Shown one piece after another: positions 33,215-43,834 of a stretch of DNA of 64,000 nucleotides. The notes under the pieces are model-generated. The model saw nothing but the letters and a program-made list of their open reading frames with translations. It was not told the DNA's origin and made no database searches. Source of the stretch: Kingdonia uniflora (lineage: Eukaryota > Streptophyta > Magnoliopsida > Ranunculales > Circaeasteraceae). Within the stretch, counting starts at the first letter, position 1. Each line of letters begins with the position of its first letter. The DNA lies in NCBI GenBank assembly GCA_014058105.1, contig JACGCM010002285.1, positions 930,001 through 994,000 of the forward strand. The letters run 5' to 3'. Position numbers and translations under genes: made by a program.

Positions 33215-34898
33215 TTAATTTTCATCACTAAAAATGTCGTCATCACTTGGACACTGCTCCTTCAACTTCTTCGAATATTCTTTAATCTGCTTCTTTATCC
33301 AACGCCTTTGTGCCGGTAGTAGGTTACTTGGGTTCGTTGTCATCACCTTAAACATATGCGAGTCGTCGAAGGCTTTTTTTTAGTTTGCTCCGCTTCACGC
33401 CTTCTTTGGATCTCGGCCTCTCTAGCCAACTTTAGTTCCTCTCGTACTCTAGCTTTAACTTCATTTTTTTATTTCTTCTGCTCGTCTCTCTGATTCCATG
33501 ACTTCATCATGTTGGACGTTGTCTCATGCATCATCTTTCCCCAAAAACCTAGACTTGACTTTGCCGCTTCTTTTGCCTTGTATTGTTTTTGGCCGTCCGG
33601 TCGTACATTCCCACAAGAATATAGTGGTGCATCCACGTCGATAGAATCATCCGGAATTATGATATTTGGAGTGCCGGATGTAGGTGTTTCGGGATGGGTA
33701 TTGGTGGAGTTACCCAGGCTATCATTAAAATTTGACTTCCTAGCGACGTTGTGGCTGGGATGGCTGATGTGATGAATTTGTGACCATTTTGGGCAAGTTT
33801 CCCAAACTTTCTACGCTTCCCCTAATGCAAATGGTTTGCGTTGTAGTTGAAAAAATTTATCGTATGTCATACGTTCCTAAAAATCAAGTTCAAAAATTCT
33901 TTAAAGTATGATTCACCTTTGAACATTAATTAAATGAGAAAAATAAATGAAATACTTACGAAGTCATCCGTTCCAATACCGGTATGATGTCGGCTCTCAA
34001 AGTCTTGAATGATACCTCTAAAAATTGAACATTCCTTATTGAGCCGGCCCTTATTTGCATAATTGACACCGTTGTACGATCACCACATCGATTGGTCAAC
34101 ATAGAAGGAGTTGAATTGATTACGTACCTTGATCCAAAATATAGCGGCTTTTTGGTTGTTCGTGGTAGTGAGGTTTTGAGACACTTGAGACCAAACGCGT
34201 GTAAGATTCACGAAGTCATTGGACGACCAATTTTTGGAGTTAGAGTATTGTTCTTTGTCATCATGAACTTCCTCTGAAGCCTCAAGTACATCCTCAACTA
34301 TAATAGGTGTCGATGCCGTCTTTCTTTTAGACTTTGCCTTTTCACGCGTATTACTTATCGTGAGAACCAGATTGAGTTCCTCAGCCTCAGCTACATCCTC
34401 AACTATAATAGATGTCGATGCCGTTTTTCTTGTAGACTTTACCTTCCCGCACGTTTTACTTCTCGTGAGAACCAGATTAAGTTCCTTGGAGATGACCGGA
34501 GAGACAACCAGAGATGCAACAGGCGATGTATTATGATTTAAATCATTTAAACCCCATGTACCTTACATTAGCGTGGTACTCGAACTTCCACCAGCGAAAC
34601 AAGTTTGAGATGAATAATATGGATTTCCAGGTTGAGGGTACGAGTCCGTATACCCATCAAATTGAGGGTAATATCCTTGGTTTGGGTAATAAGGGTAATA
34701 TCCATGGGTCTGAGATTGAAATTGATTGTCAGGTAGCGGGAATAGTTGGCGGACATGGTGATTCTGACCTTGGGAAGTGTTAGGCATTTGCGACGGATCA
34801 AATGTACCGAATTGATGAGGAAATACGTTTTCTTGTTGGTTTGTATTAGAGGATTGAGAGTGGTTTTAAGAATTAGATTGGGAGCTTGAGGAAGACAT
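33215..34898 (-). pseudogene. Harbinger Myb/SANT accessory pseudogene
   Basis: Read leftward from the ATG at 34898 (MSSSSSQSNS then a stop). Gln/Pro/Tyr-rich N-terminus (NQFQSQTHGYYPYYPNQGYY), then a Myb/SANT block near 34080-34260 (WSSNDFVNLTRVWSQVSQNL, FWIKVRNQFNS), an intron-like gap, a block with ERMTYDKFFQLQRKPFALGEA and FWGKMMHETTSNMMKSW, and a Lys/Arg/Glu-rich end (RRWIKKQIKEYSKKLKEQ). Several stops and frameshifts interrupt it. The arrangement next to the transposase is the same convergent one as in element 1. Confidence 0.8.
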
Positions 34899-34987
34899 AA
34901 TGGTTTTGTTTGTAAGGTAAAGAGGGAGGAGAGTGTAAAAGATTAGAAGGGAGGAGAGTGTAGATAAATGACATTTATAGATGATAA

Positions 34988-35340
34988 AAACTAGCCGTTA
35001 ACAAGTATAAAAAAAACTAGCCGTTAATATAACCGTTAACAAGTGTCAAAAACAAAATATAGCCGCTAATATGGCTGTTGAATAACTTGTACAACAAGTT
35101 TCCAAAAATAATATAGCCGTTAATATGGCCGTTGATTAACTTATACAACAAATTTTCATAAACAAAGCTAGCCGTTAATATGGCCGTTGAGTAACTTGTA
35201 CAACAAGTTTCCAAAAAAATATAGCCGTTAATATGGCCGTTGAGTAACTTGTACAACAAGTTTCCATAAACAAAACTAGCCGTTAATATGGCTGTCTTCT
35301 TAACTTGTACAACAACTTTCCATAAAAAAGTACTAGCCTA
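34988..35340. repeat. ~54-bp tandem array with AACTTGTACAACAAGTT hairpins
   Basis: Five copies of a 53-56-bp unit containing TAGCCGTTAATATGGCCGTT and the palindrome AACTTGTACAACAAGTT, whose copies begin at about 35084, 35138, 35193, 35246 and 35302. A sixth partial copy is at about 35471-35487. The array lies between the start of the Myb pseudogene and the end of the PMD pseudogene. Confidence 0.8.
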
Positions 35341-35611
35341 AGGTTTAACATACTAAAACATTGGTTTGGCGGCTCCAATAAGAGTGAGGTCAACCAGACT
35401 TGACACTCCTCACTTCACTTCAGTCTCATATTAATCAAGCAATATTAATACTAGTCGCTGATGATTGAGTAACTTGGACAGCAAGTTTCCAAAACAGAAA
35501 TCTTAAAAAAGAAAATAATATTAAAAATCCGAATAAAATTTAGTTTAAACAATATTAATACACAACATAGTTTAAGCAAAACATAAATAAAAATTCTAAA
35601 TGAAACATAAC

Positions 35612-37621
35612 CTAACTAGGACGACCTCTCTTCGTTTGGCGAGCGCGTCTACCACGTGCGAGACTCTCGTCATAGATACATTGCACAACCGGCTCTGTCT
35701 GTTAAGAAATTGACATCTCCGCTAGTCTTTCGGATGTCTTTTGGATGATCTCATCCCTCCGCCTCAGCTGTTCCTCTAACTCAGTCGTGCGATCAACGTA
35801 TTGCTTCTAGTCTTCATATACCGCATACCGTAATCCTTAGTTTTGATGTACTATACGTAGGTGGACACGGGTATGGCACCCGCATCTCTGGGATCAACAT
35901 CCGTCTATGTTGATCGTTCGGTCCCGCAACATCCATGAACCATCCCATATCACGTGGATCGCCGGTCGCCTGAACACCATAGTCTTGCACCTGTGAAGAC
36001 GTAGCTAAACTCGACGTAGGTGGCAAGATTATATCGGGCCTCACTAGATCACGCCCGACCGACCAAATATTTCCCGTCCTCTTTTACTAAATTGCAACCG
36101 ATCTTGGGATTTGGATGAACTAGACGCCAATATCTCATGTAATCTACGTCGGGAATAAGATAAACGCGACCATCGTAGAAGTCTACATCCTTCAAACTCT
36201 GATATAACTCTTGATCGTACCTTGGGAATTCTATAATCTCCTGGGGAGGGAGGGGGGGGGGGGTCATAGGGCACACTATCAAGCCCGGTCATCTAGCGCA
36301 TACATCGGTTTCCTAAATACTAAAGCGTACTGTGGCCGTATGGGACTGGCACCAATAGAACCCTCTGGGTGCTCAGCGCTGAAATAACTCTTACCTCTGG
36401 ACGAGTCAATTGCCTAGACCTGTGCCATGGTTGCCAATCTATGCTGGTTCTGTCCTTCCATTCTATCATATCTCTGATCACAACAAAAGAGTAATGGATT
36501 TTAGAACCCGTACTCGCCATTTTATCTCTCCACCCAGAAATATGAGGATAAATATGGTTAAATTTTTGTACCTTAACTAGATACATTCCAACCTGACAGT
36601 ACTCGAAGAACCAGTACTCCAACACCGCATAGAATCCGGTGATCGATTTCTTCACTTTCCCGGGCCTCAGAACTGAGACTTCATCAATCCCCCGATACAA
36701 AAGCCGCCATTATCAGCGTACCCCAGTCAAAACTCGGTGCACCAAGAATATCGCAGTGTGTCAAGGCTGCCAGATAACCCGCCCGAAGGGATGTGGTACC
36801 ATTTGATAAGAAGAGATTGCCCATGATATAGGCAATAAATGCCTGTGCGTACACGATATCCATTTCTGAGTCATAATTGTGGAGACGTGGATTCAATGGC
36901 TCTTGCCATTTTTTTAAATAAGAGAGAGTGATGTTACCGTACCTCATGTCAGAGCTTGTGATTCCCGGGAACATATTTTCTGCTTCCTCTAACTTGGAGT
37001 ACCTCTCGTCGTACGGGAGTTCGCGACCCCTCCCAAAAGATATGCCCGTTAGCATGACAAAGTCTAACGGTGTGAAACCCAGTTCCCCGCAAGGGAAGTA
37101 TAAGGTATGGGTGGAAGGCCACCACTGCTCCACAAGAGCATGAATGAGACGGTTATCCGAGTTTTCCGCATTAATCGAGCAAAACTCAGCAAAACCCATA
37201 CCGTTGACCAACTTCTTCAACGTTGGGTACACGACAATCCATCGGTACCACTTCAGTACCTTATCCAATGATCCTCTACACTGTAATTCATCTTGGTTCT
37301 GACAAAAAAATATATTAACACGTTAGAAGTTCATTCGGGCATTTCATCGAACACATTGCAATATACGTTAATAACACATCAAATTTACATAAAACTTACC
37401 GGTATTTCCTCTGATCCAACGAAATTATGGACCCAGCCGTCTGGGAGGATATCTACTCAGTTCAAATCATCGTACGATGGGGTGGGATCGATGCCATCCG
37501 TCAATTGATCCGGCTAAACATTTGTTATATCGGCGTTCCCCCTTCGTTTTACTTCCGCGTTAGAGTTACGTGTAGTTTTGGAAGTATTTTTCCTCGGTCG
37601 CGAACTAGACACTCCCGACAT
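35612..37621 (-). pseudogene. plant mobile domain (PMD) pseudogene in Harbinger element 2
   Basis: Exon 1 37400-37621 (MSGVSSSRPRK, two in-frame stops), intron, then exon 2 from 37298 with the PMD core: NGMGFAEFCSI, VEQWWPSTHTLYFPCGELGF, PLDFVMLTGISFGRGRELP, then after a frameshift near 36690 VLEYWFFEYCQVG, WKDRTSIDWQPWHR. A long G run (36250-36262) marks another frameshift, followed by a coiled-coil-like end (TTELEEQLRRRDEIIQ) and a basic tail (RGRRARQTKRGRPS). The intron-1 position, core motifs and tail match the PMD gene of element 1, so they are homologous. It is not functional. Confidence 0.85.
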
Positions 37622-38103
37622 TTTAAAGTGATTAACAGAGGAAATTGATTGGGTTGGGAAACTTGTGGAGTAAGGTTGGGTATGCCAAGCTTAATGCCTA
37701 ATGCCTAAGATATGCACTTGTTAATGCACTTATAATGCCTAGGATATGCATGCACTTGTAGAGTAAGTTGTTCAAATACACTTGAAAGGAAATGCCAAAA
37801 ATTAAGCCTAAAACTTGCAGGGAAAAGCCGTGCAGTTCTGAACTGCGCGGCATAATTTTTTTCAAATGAATGACGTGTCTGATTCTTATTTGCCAAGCTT
37901 GCCGCGTGGTTTAGAAGTGCGCTAGGACTTTGATGGCTCTGATTGAAACACGTGGACTCATCTGGGACGTCCATTTCAAGCGCGCGGTTCAGAAGTGTGT
38001 ATGGGAAATTCACCTTGGGGTGGATTGAAAACAGCTGTGGGGTGGATTGGATTCACCCTGCTTTTGGGCGAATCCATCCACCCAACTGCTGTGGATGCTC
38101 TAA

Positions 38104-38870
38104 TCTACACCCACCCTCAGGGTAGATTTTTGAGTAGTTTTTGGGAAATCCACCTAGCTGTTGTGAGCCAAAACCTCCCCATCCTAGGTGAATTCGGGTT
38201 TTGGAGGTGGTTTTGAATAAATCAATGCTGCTGCTGCTGCTGCTGCTTATAACCTCTTATGGATGTTCAACAAAGAAGTGCTGTATGTACTGGCATACTC
38301 ACTAGAAGACGGCGGTCCTGGCATTCACCTCCACCATACATTAAAAAGCAAATACTGATACAGCTATGTGCTACTCCATTTCTCTTCTAGAAAGTCTTTA
38401 ATTTAGGCCCCATGTATATAAGTTTTGGGTCTTTGTCCTTAAGTGAATCATGAGCTGTGGCTTGTATGAATCTATAACAGTCTTTATCCGCATATGAAGC
38501 TGTCTAGCAATTTCAGATTTTGTTTACTTCACCCACCTAAGAAATAAAAGGTAAGTTCTTATCCTCACATTTCAGTTTCTTAAAATTGAGATAGGCAATC
38601 AAAATCTTAATATATTACTTGAGAGTTGAAACACGGGTTAAACTTTGCGTCTGAGATGCTTCCAAGTTTGGTCCAACTTTCGACTTTTCTATGTAGTTCA
38701 GTTTGATAACAAATTAGAAAAAGAAGTCATTGCAAGGAGATAATAGAGCGCATTGTTGTCGCTACTTATTATTCTTTCAGTAGTAATAATGCCATGTAAT
38801 TCTTTGGATAAAAGGGCGTTGAACTTGCTCGTTAGTTTCCGTGCAAACTTGGAAGCATTGATATCGCTAC
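38104..38870. other. flank of Harbinger element 2
   Basis: 38104-38215 resembles an eroded Harbinger-2-type end (AATCCACCTAGCTGTTGTG). A (CTG)7 microsatellite is at about 38226-38247. No gene is seen. Confidence 0.4.
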
Positions 38871-38873
38871 TTA

Positions 38874-39368
38874 GAGCATGGGCAGCAGCCTCGCTAAGTT
38901 AGCGAGCCATGTAGGCACAAATTCAGTAAAAATTTGACATGTAGCTAGAGCTAAAAAAAGTGTATTTTTCAAGGTGGGATGATGTCAGTTTTTAATATTT
39001 TTTTATAAAAAATAATAATAATAATTGTGCACCAATTAAATTGGCGTCAACATTTTTAAATATTTTTTTAATAATTAAATATTTTTTTTTTTTAAAAAAA
39101 CACCGCGCCAATTGAATTGGCGCACAAACACATTTTTTATATATTTTTATTTACTAAAGATTTAAATCAAATATAAAAGTAATTTTTTAATATATTTTTT
39201 ATATTTCATTTATGTGGGCCACTGACACCTGATATCAAAATCAGTCGCCACATATCACTACTGATTTTCTCGAAATTCACCTAATTTTAGCGATAGCTAG
39301 CCTGAAAAGCCTGATTTTTGTGAATTTGGATAGCTATCATAGCGATAGCTATCCTACTGCCCATGATC
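38874..39368. mobile_element. Harbinger-1-derived MITE (495 bp)
   Basis: Ends GAGCATGGGCAGCAGCCTCG and the inverse of GAGCATGGGCAGCAG with one change (GATCATGGGCAGTAG), TTA at 38871-38873 and 39369-39371. Its right half matches the last ~260 bp of Harbinger element 1, including the CGCCAATTGAATTGGCG palindrome and ATAGCGATAGCTATCCT. This points to internal deletion from that element. Confidence 0.92.
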
Positions 39369-39371
39369 TTA

Positions 39372-39900
39372 TTACACTTTGTATTTTATACTCACTGGAA
39401 TGAACAACCTGTTTTACTAAGTCTGTGCACTGCCATTAACAGCTCAAATGCAAGCTTCATTATCATGACGCTTCTACATTTTTTTTCTTGGGGTTTATTG
39501 GCTCAAACCCTTAAAATAGACCTGTAATAAGCTCTAGTAAGAGTAAAAGAAAGATCCGCTTCGATTGGAATCACTCCTAGACAAGTAGTTATCCATCATC
39601 ATATCACAATCTCTATATCGCAATTTTTTTTAAGGTTTTGGTCTATTTCCGCATTACAGCCTTCTTTTTATTTATTAAGTGTTTGTTTCTGCCAAAAAAT
39701 AAGTAATTATTGTTGAGAACAAAAGTAATCTTCTATTCTATCTAAACATGCACACAATCATACACAATAGAGAGAGAGAAGGGAAGCTTTCATTAATGAA
39801 CTTGTAGAAGGTTAAAAATACATAGCCTTAATAGGATATACAAGCCTCTAAAAACTTTCTCCTCGGTTAGGAGTCGGTGGATCGCCCCAAAGCAGTTCGG
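39372..39900. other. duplicated non-coding segment
   Basis: About 39505-39715 (with 38815-38870) aligns with 42835-43090 (shared GACAAGTAGTTATNCATC and GTTTCTGCCA blocks). The MITE 38874-39368 interrupts the first copy. No coding is seen. Confidence 0.55.
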
Positions 39901-39929
39901 GTGGGACCTAGCCGAAACTTGATCCAAAC

Positions 39930-42475
39930 CACGACTACGAGTAGCCAGTCTCGTACGTCGCGTGCACACCTTTTTTATTTAGTTATTTCTATTTAATTTA
40001 ATTTCTTGAATAATAGGACTAGTTTCCTAATTAGATTGGTAATATGGAGTCTATTTGTGGTAGGTCTCCTCTTATAAAAGGGATCCTAAGCTTAGTTTAT
40101 TTGGGAGGTTGGTTTGAGTAAAAAAAAGGCTTAACCTTGGAGAGAGATGGGTAAAGTTTGGAGTAAATCCAAAAACCCTAGGTCTTTGACCTTTTATTTT
40201 ATGCAATTGAGAGATCTTAGTTTTAATTGAGATTAATTTAGCTTTCGTAAACGTAGTTTTTAATAACTTGGCACCAGAGTTGACAAGATTCTGTGGGAAT
40301 TTTTTTACACCGATTGCTACAGTAATTTCGGCGTCTCCTACAGTGATCTTTGTGTTGCTACAGTGATTTATGTTATATCAATGTTAAAACGAGAAGATTT
40401 ATAAAGATTATGGGACAAGTTCGAGTGGAAAGACTATAAAGTAGAAGACTACATGGAAAATTAGATAAAACAGAGATTACAAAAGGACGAAGGCATACTT
40501 CTATGGAGAGAAGTCAATGAAGTATGGATTCCGAATCGTCATGAATCGCAAATGTTTTTATGGTTAAAAGGAGATCTGACAAGGGGAGGCATTTCAGATG
40601 CTTAAGAACTCTAATGTAATAAAAGATGGGTTTTGGACGAGTGTAAGTGTTAAAATTGATATAGATGGCTTCAAGATTAACCACCACGATGTACCAACAG
40701 AGATAGAGGTTCCCATGCGACTGATTTCGTGGGTGGGGTAGGCGAAGACGCGTTAGAGATTGAGGTGGGAGTTATGACGGAGGAATCGAAGAAATTTAGT
40801 AGAGATGGCTTGGAGATAAAACACTACGAAGAGACGACGAAGAGAGAGAGAGAGAGAGAAGTTTACTGCCCGATTGATCTAGTAGGTGAGAAAGACGTAG
40901 ACGTGTTGGAGAGTTCTCGATTAAAGTCCCACGATGAGGTTGCGATATTGATGCGAGAGGTTCACATGATCATCGATTCCAATTGTCAGGAAGCCTAACC
41001 AAAGAAGACCAACCCCAATCTAAAACCCTTAACTAAAATTTAGAGAAAGATCAGAGAAGGGATAATTACATCACCAATGACGGAGGGAGGGTTAACGACG
41101 ACTACGATGGCCGAAAATTAAAGAGAGAAAAGTCCCCATCACTGCTGAGATTGGCAAACTACGTGATCTAGGGCGCGAGGACTAGGAGATTGGGGAAGAT
41201 AATGTGAGCATGCCACTGAGACATGGCACGAAAGGCACTGGCATGCCACAACACAGTCAAGGTAAAAAGGGTACGAGTTAGGACACATGTCAGGATATGC
41301 AAGGCAAGGGTCAGGGTGCATCGAGTACGGGTTAGGGCATACCTTCGGTGGGGAAGGGCACGCAGGGCACGAGAAAGAGTGCAGCGGGCACAAAGAAAGT
41401 GATGTCGAGCATCGAGCAGGGCATGACTTCAAGTGGTTTGAGCGTGTCACAACAACTGCTTGCACCTACGGAGGACGCAGGCCACGGGGACACTAACAAA
41501 GAAGGGTCGTGAACCCACAGTACCAACTCGGACACCCCCCACCCCCCACCACTTGTTTCGGAGCAGTCGCTAGCCGGGGTGACCATAGTCGACCAATGGC
41601 GAGCGCATTTCAAGCAGATGGATCGTGGGCTCTGACGGGGCCGATGACGGGCATGCCGGAAAAAATTCGACGGAGAAGTCAAAAGAGAGAACCAAATAGT
41701 AGGAGATTGCTCGCAAAGCGAGTGAGGAGAGGGCAATTAGTTTTGATGATATGTAGAGACAGATTTGGGAACCAGGAGGGAGTAATTTCTTGCAGCCGGG
41801 TGTACCAAAAATAGCTTAATATGTTGGCTCTTATTGGATAGAGTTTATAATTCGTTCTTTCGACTTTGTGGGTCCGACGTTTTGGCGACTTCAAGTACAA
41901 CGTATATTGTCCACCGTTGGTAATACAATGAAGCATCATGATCTTTGAGATGATGTGTTACAATATCCAAAGGATATACTAGCAAGCTACTATAAAATTC
42001 ATGGCTGTATTCCAGAGCTGTTAAGCGTACACTTTTGGTTTCATATTGATGACTTGCATATTTTCTCGCCAGAGTTCGTGGTCGAACTCTTCTTAGACGA
42101 CGAGAGTTGATAGGAATTGTGGTCGTGGATACGACCACGATTAGCACATTTCGTACGTCGCATACACACCCTTTTTATTTAGTTATTTCTATTTAATTTA
42201 ATTCCTTGAATAATAAGACTAGTTTCCTAATTAGATCGGTATCAGGGTTTCTATTTGTGGTAGGCATCTTCTCCTATAAAAAGAGCCTAAACTTAGTTTA
42301 TTTGGGAGGCTGGTTTGAGTGAGAAAAAGGCGTAGCCTTAGAGGGAGATTTAAAGTTTGAGGTAAATCCAAAAACCCTAGGTTTTCGACATTTTATTTTA
42401 TGCAATTGAGAGATATTAGTTTTAATTAAGATTAATTTAGCTTCCGCAAACGTAGTTTTTAACACTAACACACCT
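39930..42475 (+). mobile_element. probable non-autonomous LTR element
   Basis: Two direct repeats of about 0.34 kb (about 39935-40270 and 42140-42475) share CGTACGTCGC, TTAGTTATTTCTATTTAATT, TATAAAA and AAATCCAAAAACCCTAGG blocks. They enclose about 1.9 kb without gag or pol domains. A (GA)n tract lies near 40841-40858. LTR ends and target duplications could not be fixed, and the primer site (TTGGCACCAGAG near 40268) is only suggestive. The frame 40729-40998 is not recognised. Confidence 0.55.
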
Positions 42476-42599
42476 CTTGGGGGTGTCCCACATCTAGATG
42501 ACTTGTCTCATCAAAACCTTAAACTAGTAAAAGCCCCAAGGATAAAAACTGCGTTATCATAAAAAAGTACAACACGCTTGTGCCCACATCAGGTGAAGA

Positions 42600-42836
42600 C
42601 TACTCCCCCTGATGTCTATCTCCTGAAAATGTATCTCCTCGAGACGTCAATGAATATAAACTTTGCATGCCTATTACGTGTACCAATTTCTTGAATGTAG
42701 GATATGCAAAAGCCTTTGTGAATAGATATGCTAAGTTGTCTTCATAACGTACTTGAATAATATCAATTTTATTCGTCTTCTGTAATTCGTGAGTGTAAAA
42801 GAACTTTGGTGAAATATTCTTTGAATAACTGGGCAC
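42600..42836 (-). pseudogene. Ty1/copia RNase H C-terminal fragment
   Basis: A 78-codon frame reads NISPKFFYTHELQKTNKIDI, QVRYEDNLAYLFTKAFAYPTF, KKLVHVIGMQSL. This is the characteristic end of a copia polyprotein (DNLADLFTK...F.KLV..IGM). The purine-rich tract typical before a copia 3' LTR (TCAGGGGGAG) is nearby at 42603-42613. The rest of the element is absent. Confidence 0.82.
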
Positions 42837-42840
42837 TGAC

Positions 42841-43199
42841 TCGTTAGTTTTCGAGCAAACTTGGAAGCATTGTTGTCGCTCCCTTAAAATAGACCTGCAA
42901 TAAGCTCAAGTAAGAGTAAACGAAGGATCAACTTATATTGGAATCACTCCTACTCCTAGACAAGTAGTTATGCATCTTCATATCACAATCTCCATATCTT
43001 AATTCATTATGGATTCCATTATATTTCCTCATTATGATTTTCCTTTTATTATTATTAAGTTTTTGTTTCTGCCATAAAAATAATAATTATTTCTTTCAAT
43101 ATTATTATTTTATCCTCTTGCCAATCCAACCAAGTTCCAACCTACCCTTGATATAACCTGTTCAGAATTAACCTTTCTCACTTTGGTCGTAACTATTTA
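42841..43199. other. duplicated non-coding segment, second copy
   Basis: Matches 38815-38870 plus 39505-39715. Nothing else is recognised. Confidence 0.5.
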
Positions 43200-43560
43200 A
43201 TGATTACTAGAAAAAGGGGTCGACAAAAAAATCTAAAAGTCAGCCCAACATAAATTCAAAAACATATATATAAATTCACCGACTTACATACGCACCGGTT
43301 CAGGTTTACATTGTCTTTAGTTCCAGCTTTTCAGATTTATTTACGTATTTGCACCTTCTTTTCTGCATCATATTGTGCGCAATACTGTTGGAAGCTTAGT
43401 TTTTGTTTAAACTTCAGCGCTACTAATGCTCATAGAGAATAACTTAGCAATATCTGCAGTAATATGAGCAGCCTTCACTTGCATTTAGCGAGAAGGGGTG
43501 GTCCGCAGAAGCACTTATTATGAATATATGCAGACTCATCAATTAACAGCCCAAGTCAGT
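43200..43560 (-). pseudogene. PGIP: extra copy of the PGIP copy 5 3' end
   Basis: 43461-43545 repeats the last ~27 codons of the gene at 43835 (the block with GCATTTAGCGAGAAGGGG and GCACTTATTATGAATATATG). 43240-43330 repeats its downstream DNA (43660-43790). It is a tandem duplication of the C-terminus and 3' UTR only. Confidence 0.8.
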
Positions 43561-43834
43561 TAATACTCTCTCTTCTCTCATTTGCCAGGGACGTTTAGGT
43601 AAGGGTGAGCGACAAAGTGTTTGATGTCTAAGGAGAGGTCAAAAAATTTTCACTAGAAAAAGGGTTGGACAAAAAAATATATAAAACTAAGTCCGACATA
43701 AATAAAACACAAACGAATATAATTCAAAAGCATATATATAAAATTATACATACAAAACTCCACTGTTTAGGTTTACATGCCCTTTAGTCCCAGACTTATT
43801 TTCTTTTCAGATTGCAGTAACAATTATGCAGCCT

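Larger units (their letters stand above)
31012..38100. mobile_element. PIF/Harbinger element 2: decayed, with PMD gene
   Basis: Left end GAGCACCCACAACAGCTAGG. The right end inverted reads GAGCATCCACAGCAGTTGGG. Both are bounded by TAA (31009-31011, 38101-38103). Contents in order are a transposase pseudogene (+), a Myb/SANT accessory pseudogene (-), a hairpin tandem array, and a PMD pseudogene (-). Subterminal repeats of the type GCGCGGTTCAGAAGTGCGC occur near both ends. The gene set equals that of element 1, but PMD is on the other side of the transposase-Myb pair and in the opposite orientation. Confidence 0.87.

Noticed and set aside
35017..35259. 80-codon repetitive open frame (LLYKLLNGHINGYI-type)
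   Set aside because: Translation of the 54-bp tandem array. A multiple-of-three period in places keeps it open by chance.
38226..38247. CTG microsatellite as a coding poly-Leu/Ala tract
   Set aside because: No surrounding open reading frame. A plain microsatellite.
41139..41736. Cys/Pro/Ser-rich frames in the 39.9-42.5 kb element
   Set aside because: Low-complexity frames on opposite strands without recognisable motifs.
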